From contig JAEYOT010000013.1 in NCBI GenBank assembly GCA_023411445.1, forward strand, positions 1 to 5,554: a stretch of 5,554 nucleotides of DNA. The letters run 5' to 3'. The notes beneath the pieces were generated by a model, which saw only the letters and a program-made list of their open reading frames with translations, had not been told where the DNA came from and searched no databases. A program made the translations under genes and the position numbers. The DNA comes from Pseudomonadota bacterium (lineage in GTDB: Bacteria > Myxococcota_A > Polyangia > Polyangiales > Polyangiaceae). Shown piece after piece: positions 4,613 through 5,554 of the stretch; within the stretch, counting starts at the first letter, position 1; each line of letters begins with the position of its first letter.

Positions 4613-5287
4613 ATGAAAGCATCGCATCCCCTCACTACCACCTCTATCGTCGCCTTGCTCGCCTGCCTCGGAGCCGTCGCTTGCAGCGGCGCTGAAGTCG
4701 CCCAAACGGAGCAGACTCAGAGGTCCGGCCTGACCGAGGAGACGGCAGCGCCCGCTCCCGAGGCCACGCGCCCCGAGCGCCCCGAGCGCCGCCACGGCGC
4801 CGGTCCCGACGGACGTCGTGGCCCGCCGAGCTTGGACAAGATGATCGAGCGCTTCGACACCAACAAGAACGGCACGCTCGAGGCGGCGGAGCTGCCGGAG
4901 CGCATGCAACAGCACATCGGCGATATCGACACGAGCGGCGACGGCGTCGTAACGAAGGAGGAGCTAGAGGCGCACATGAAGAAGCGCTTCAGCGAGCATG
5001 CCAAGGAGCGCTTCACGCGCATGGACGCCAATAAGGACGGCGTGCTGGACGAAAGTGAGCTGGGCAAGCGCTGGGACAAGCTGAGCGCGGCTGACCAGAA
5101 CGGCGACAAGAAGCTCAGCGCCGACGAGCTGCGCGCCGCGTTCGAGTCCGGCAAGATCGCGCCCATGCGAGGCAAGCCCGGTCACTTCGGCAAGTTCGGC
5201 AAGCGCGGCGAGCACGGCAAGTTGGGCGAGCACGGCAAGCGCGGCGAGCACGGCAAGCAGGAAGCCCCCGCGGCGCCCACGCCGTGA
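4613..5287 (+). CDS. EF-hand lipoprotein with His-rich collagen-like tail
   Basis: The product has 224 residues. It has a lipoprotein-type signal peptide with Ala-Val-Ala-Cys (Cys24) and a Glu/Pro/Arg-rich linker (25-70). Four EF-hand loops follow in two pairs: Asp82-Glu93, Asp106-Glu117, Asp138-Glu149 and Asp161-Glu172. The first three keep acidic or Asn ligands at positions 1, 3 and 5, Gly at 6 and Glu at 12; the fourth has Lys in place of the position-6 Gly. It should bind calcium (or another divalent cation) outside the inner membrane. Residues 187-216 have Gly at every third position (ten Gly-X-Y triplets), including three Gly-Glu-His units. AGGAG (4597-4601) lies 11 nt before the ATG. 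The frame is open back to 4406, but the ribosome site and signal peptide fix 4613. It is divergent from the sigma gene with a matching promoter. It may buffer or sense cations for the envelope response, which is an inference. Confidence 0.9.
   Translation: MKASHPLTTTSIVALLACLGAVACSGAEVAQTEQTQRSGLTEETAAPAPEATRPERPERRHGAGPDGRRGPPSLDKMIERFDTNKNGTLEAAELPERMQQHIGDIDTSGDGVVTKEELEAHMKKRFSEHAKERFTRMDANKDGVLDESELGKRWDKLSAADQNGDKKLSADELRAAFESGKIAPMRGKPGHFGKFGKRGEHGKLGEHGKRGEHGKQEAPAAPTP
5204..5257 (+). repeat. Three tandem 18-bp units encoding (Arg/Leu)-Gly-Glu-His-Gly-Lys
   Basis: Units 5204-5221 and 5240-5257 are identical; the middle unit, 5222-5239, differs only in its first codon region (TTG GGC instead of CGC GGC). 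They encode residues 198-215 of the EF-hand protein, the most regular part of its Gly-X-Y tail. Near-identical DNA suggests recent duplication or slippage, so the repeat number may vary between strains. Confidence 0.85.
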
Positions 5288-5303
5288 GCCCGCAGCGCAC
5301 GGC
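5281..5303. terminator. Possible shared terminator between convergent genes
   Basis: GCCGTG (5281-5286) and CACGGC (5298-5303) form a 6-bp stem with an 11-nt loop. It spans the stop of the EF-hand gene and touches the stop of the convergent gene. Its place suits a bidirectional terminator, but no T-run is present on either side and the stem is short. Confidence 0.25.
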
Positions 5304-5554
5304 TAGAGCAGCGCACCCGCGAGGATCAGGCACGAGTCACCCAGCTCGTGCTGCAGGTAGCCCGTGCGACCGGCGTGGTCGGTCGCACGGAGCAGCAGGT
5401 CGCGCGGACACAGCGCCTCCAGCAGCTGGAAATGGCTGGTGCCCTCCTCGTGCAACCCCGTGAGCAGGCCGTCAACGAGCCGTAGATCGTAGCTCGCGCT
5501 CAAGCGCAAGCTCGCGATCCCGGGTCCGCTCAGCACTTCGCCAGAGGCCGCGGC
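5303..5554 (-). CDS. Unrecognised protein, C-terminal part (partial)
   Basis: A minus-strand frame enters from the right edge and ends at TAG (5305-5303), giving 83 visible residues. It has the GC-rich third positions of its neighbours and a protein-like composition with many Leu, so it is probably real and not a shadow. The GTG at 5536 could serve as a start, but the frame stays open to the edge (Ala-Ala-Ala-Ser-Gly-Glu before it), so a longer gene is more likely. I do not recognise the family. Residues near the end (Leu-Arg-Ala-Thr-Asp-His-Ala-Gly-Arg-Thr-Gly) coincide with a strong palindrome. The two visible Cys lie in otherwise Leu-rich segments. It converges on the EF-hand gene with 15 nt between the stops and is probably not part of the ECF operon. 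Confidence 0.6.
   Translation of the reverse strand, partial: AAASGEVLSGPGIASLRLSASYDLRLVDGLLTGLHEEGTSHFQLLEALCPRDLLLRATDHAGRTGYLQHELGDSCLILAGALL
5362..5390. repeat. Long perfect hairpin inside the partial gene
   Basis: CCGTGCGACC (5362-5371) and GGTCGCACGG (5381-5390) are perfect 10-bp inverted arms. The 9-nt centre can add G-C, G-T and C-G pairs, leaving a 3-nt loop and a stem of about 13 bp. It lies inside the minus-strand coding frame and about 75 nt past the stop of the EF-hand gene. No T-run follows. It could stop or stabilise the EF-hand transcript, or be a chance result of codon choice. Confidence 0.6.

Noticed and set aside
4508..4915. 135-residue minus-strand open frame across the divergent promoter region
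   Set aside because: It covers the EF-hand signal peptide region on the opposite strand and both the plus promoter and the -35 block of the minus promoter; Leu/Ala/Arg-rich shadow.
1..5554. Insertion sequence, prophage, CRISPR array, tRNA or rRNA
   Set aside because: No transposase or integrase-like protein, no regularly spaced direct repeats, no tRNA cloverleaf or rRNA-like conserved stretch was seen on either strand.

Overview
The window is GC-rich and densely coded. Its codons strongly prefer G or C at the third position, and it contains several lipoproteins, Ala/Pro-rich linkers and an ECF sigma factor circuit. This suggests a Gram-negative bacterium of the Myxococcota/Deltaproteobacteria type. 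That placement is an inference from style and gene content; there is no rRNA or marker gene to fix it. I see no mobile element, CRISPR array, tRNA or rRNA.

Most of the window is one head-to-tail minus-strand gene set, read from about 4512 down to 369. In transcription order it holds: an ECF sigma factor (TTG start, 4452); a 91-residue single-pass putative anti-sigma factor (4-nt overlap with sigma); a membrane-anchored Spy/CpxP/CnrX-like LTxxQ protein (7-nt overlap); a class D (OXA-type) beta-lactamase-fold lipoprotein with a complete set of active-site motifs (30-nt gap); and two SPFH/band 7 membrane proteins (40-nt gap, then a 1-nt TAATG overlap). The sigma, small-TM-protein, anchored-sensor trio has the architecture of the CnrYXH metal-response system of Cupriavidus, but no metal efflux genes are next to it. 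The cargo instead points to the cell envelope: peptidoglycan or beta-lactam stress and membrane quality control.

Divergent from the sigma gene is a plus-strand gene (4613-5287) for a lipoprotein with four EF-hands and a short His-rich collagen-like Gly-X-Y tail. The 160-nt region between the two start codons holds the strongest regulatory signal of the window. The same bipartite element, CGTAGGGA-N15-CGTCCCA, occurs once in each direction (minus strand 4512-4483, plus strand 4558-4587), 30 and 25 nt upstream of the two start codons. The -10-like half resembles the CGTC elements of ECF promoters. The simplest reading is that the sigma factor drives both its own operon and the EF-hand gene.

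The edges hold two incomplete minus-strand genes. At 1-152 is the start of a secreted Pro/Ala-rich protein. At 5303-5554 is the C-terminal end of an unrecognised protein that converges on the EF-hand gene across a 15-nt gap. The 216-nt gap at 153-368 holds two GC-rich stem-loops and a weak promoter-like sequence.
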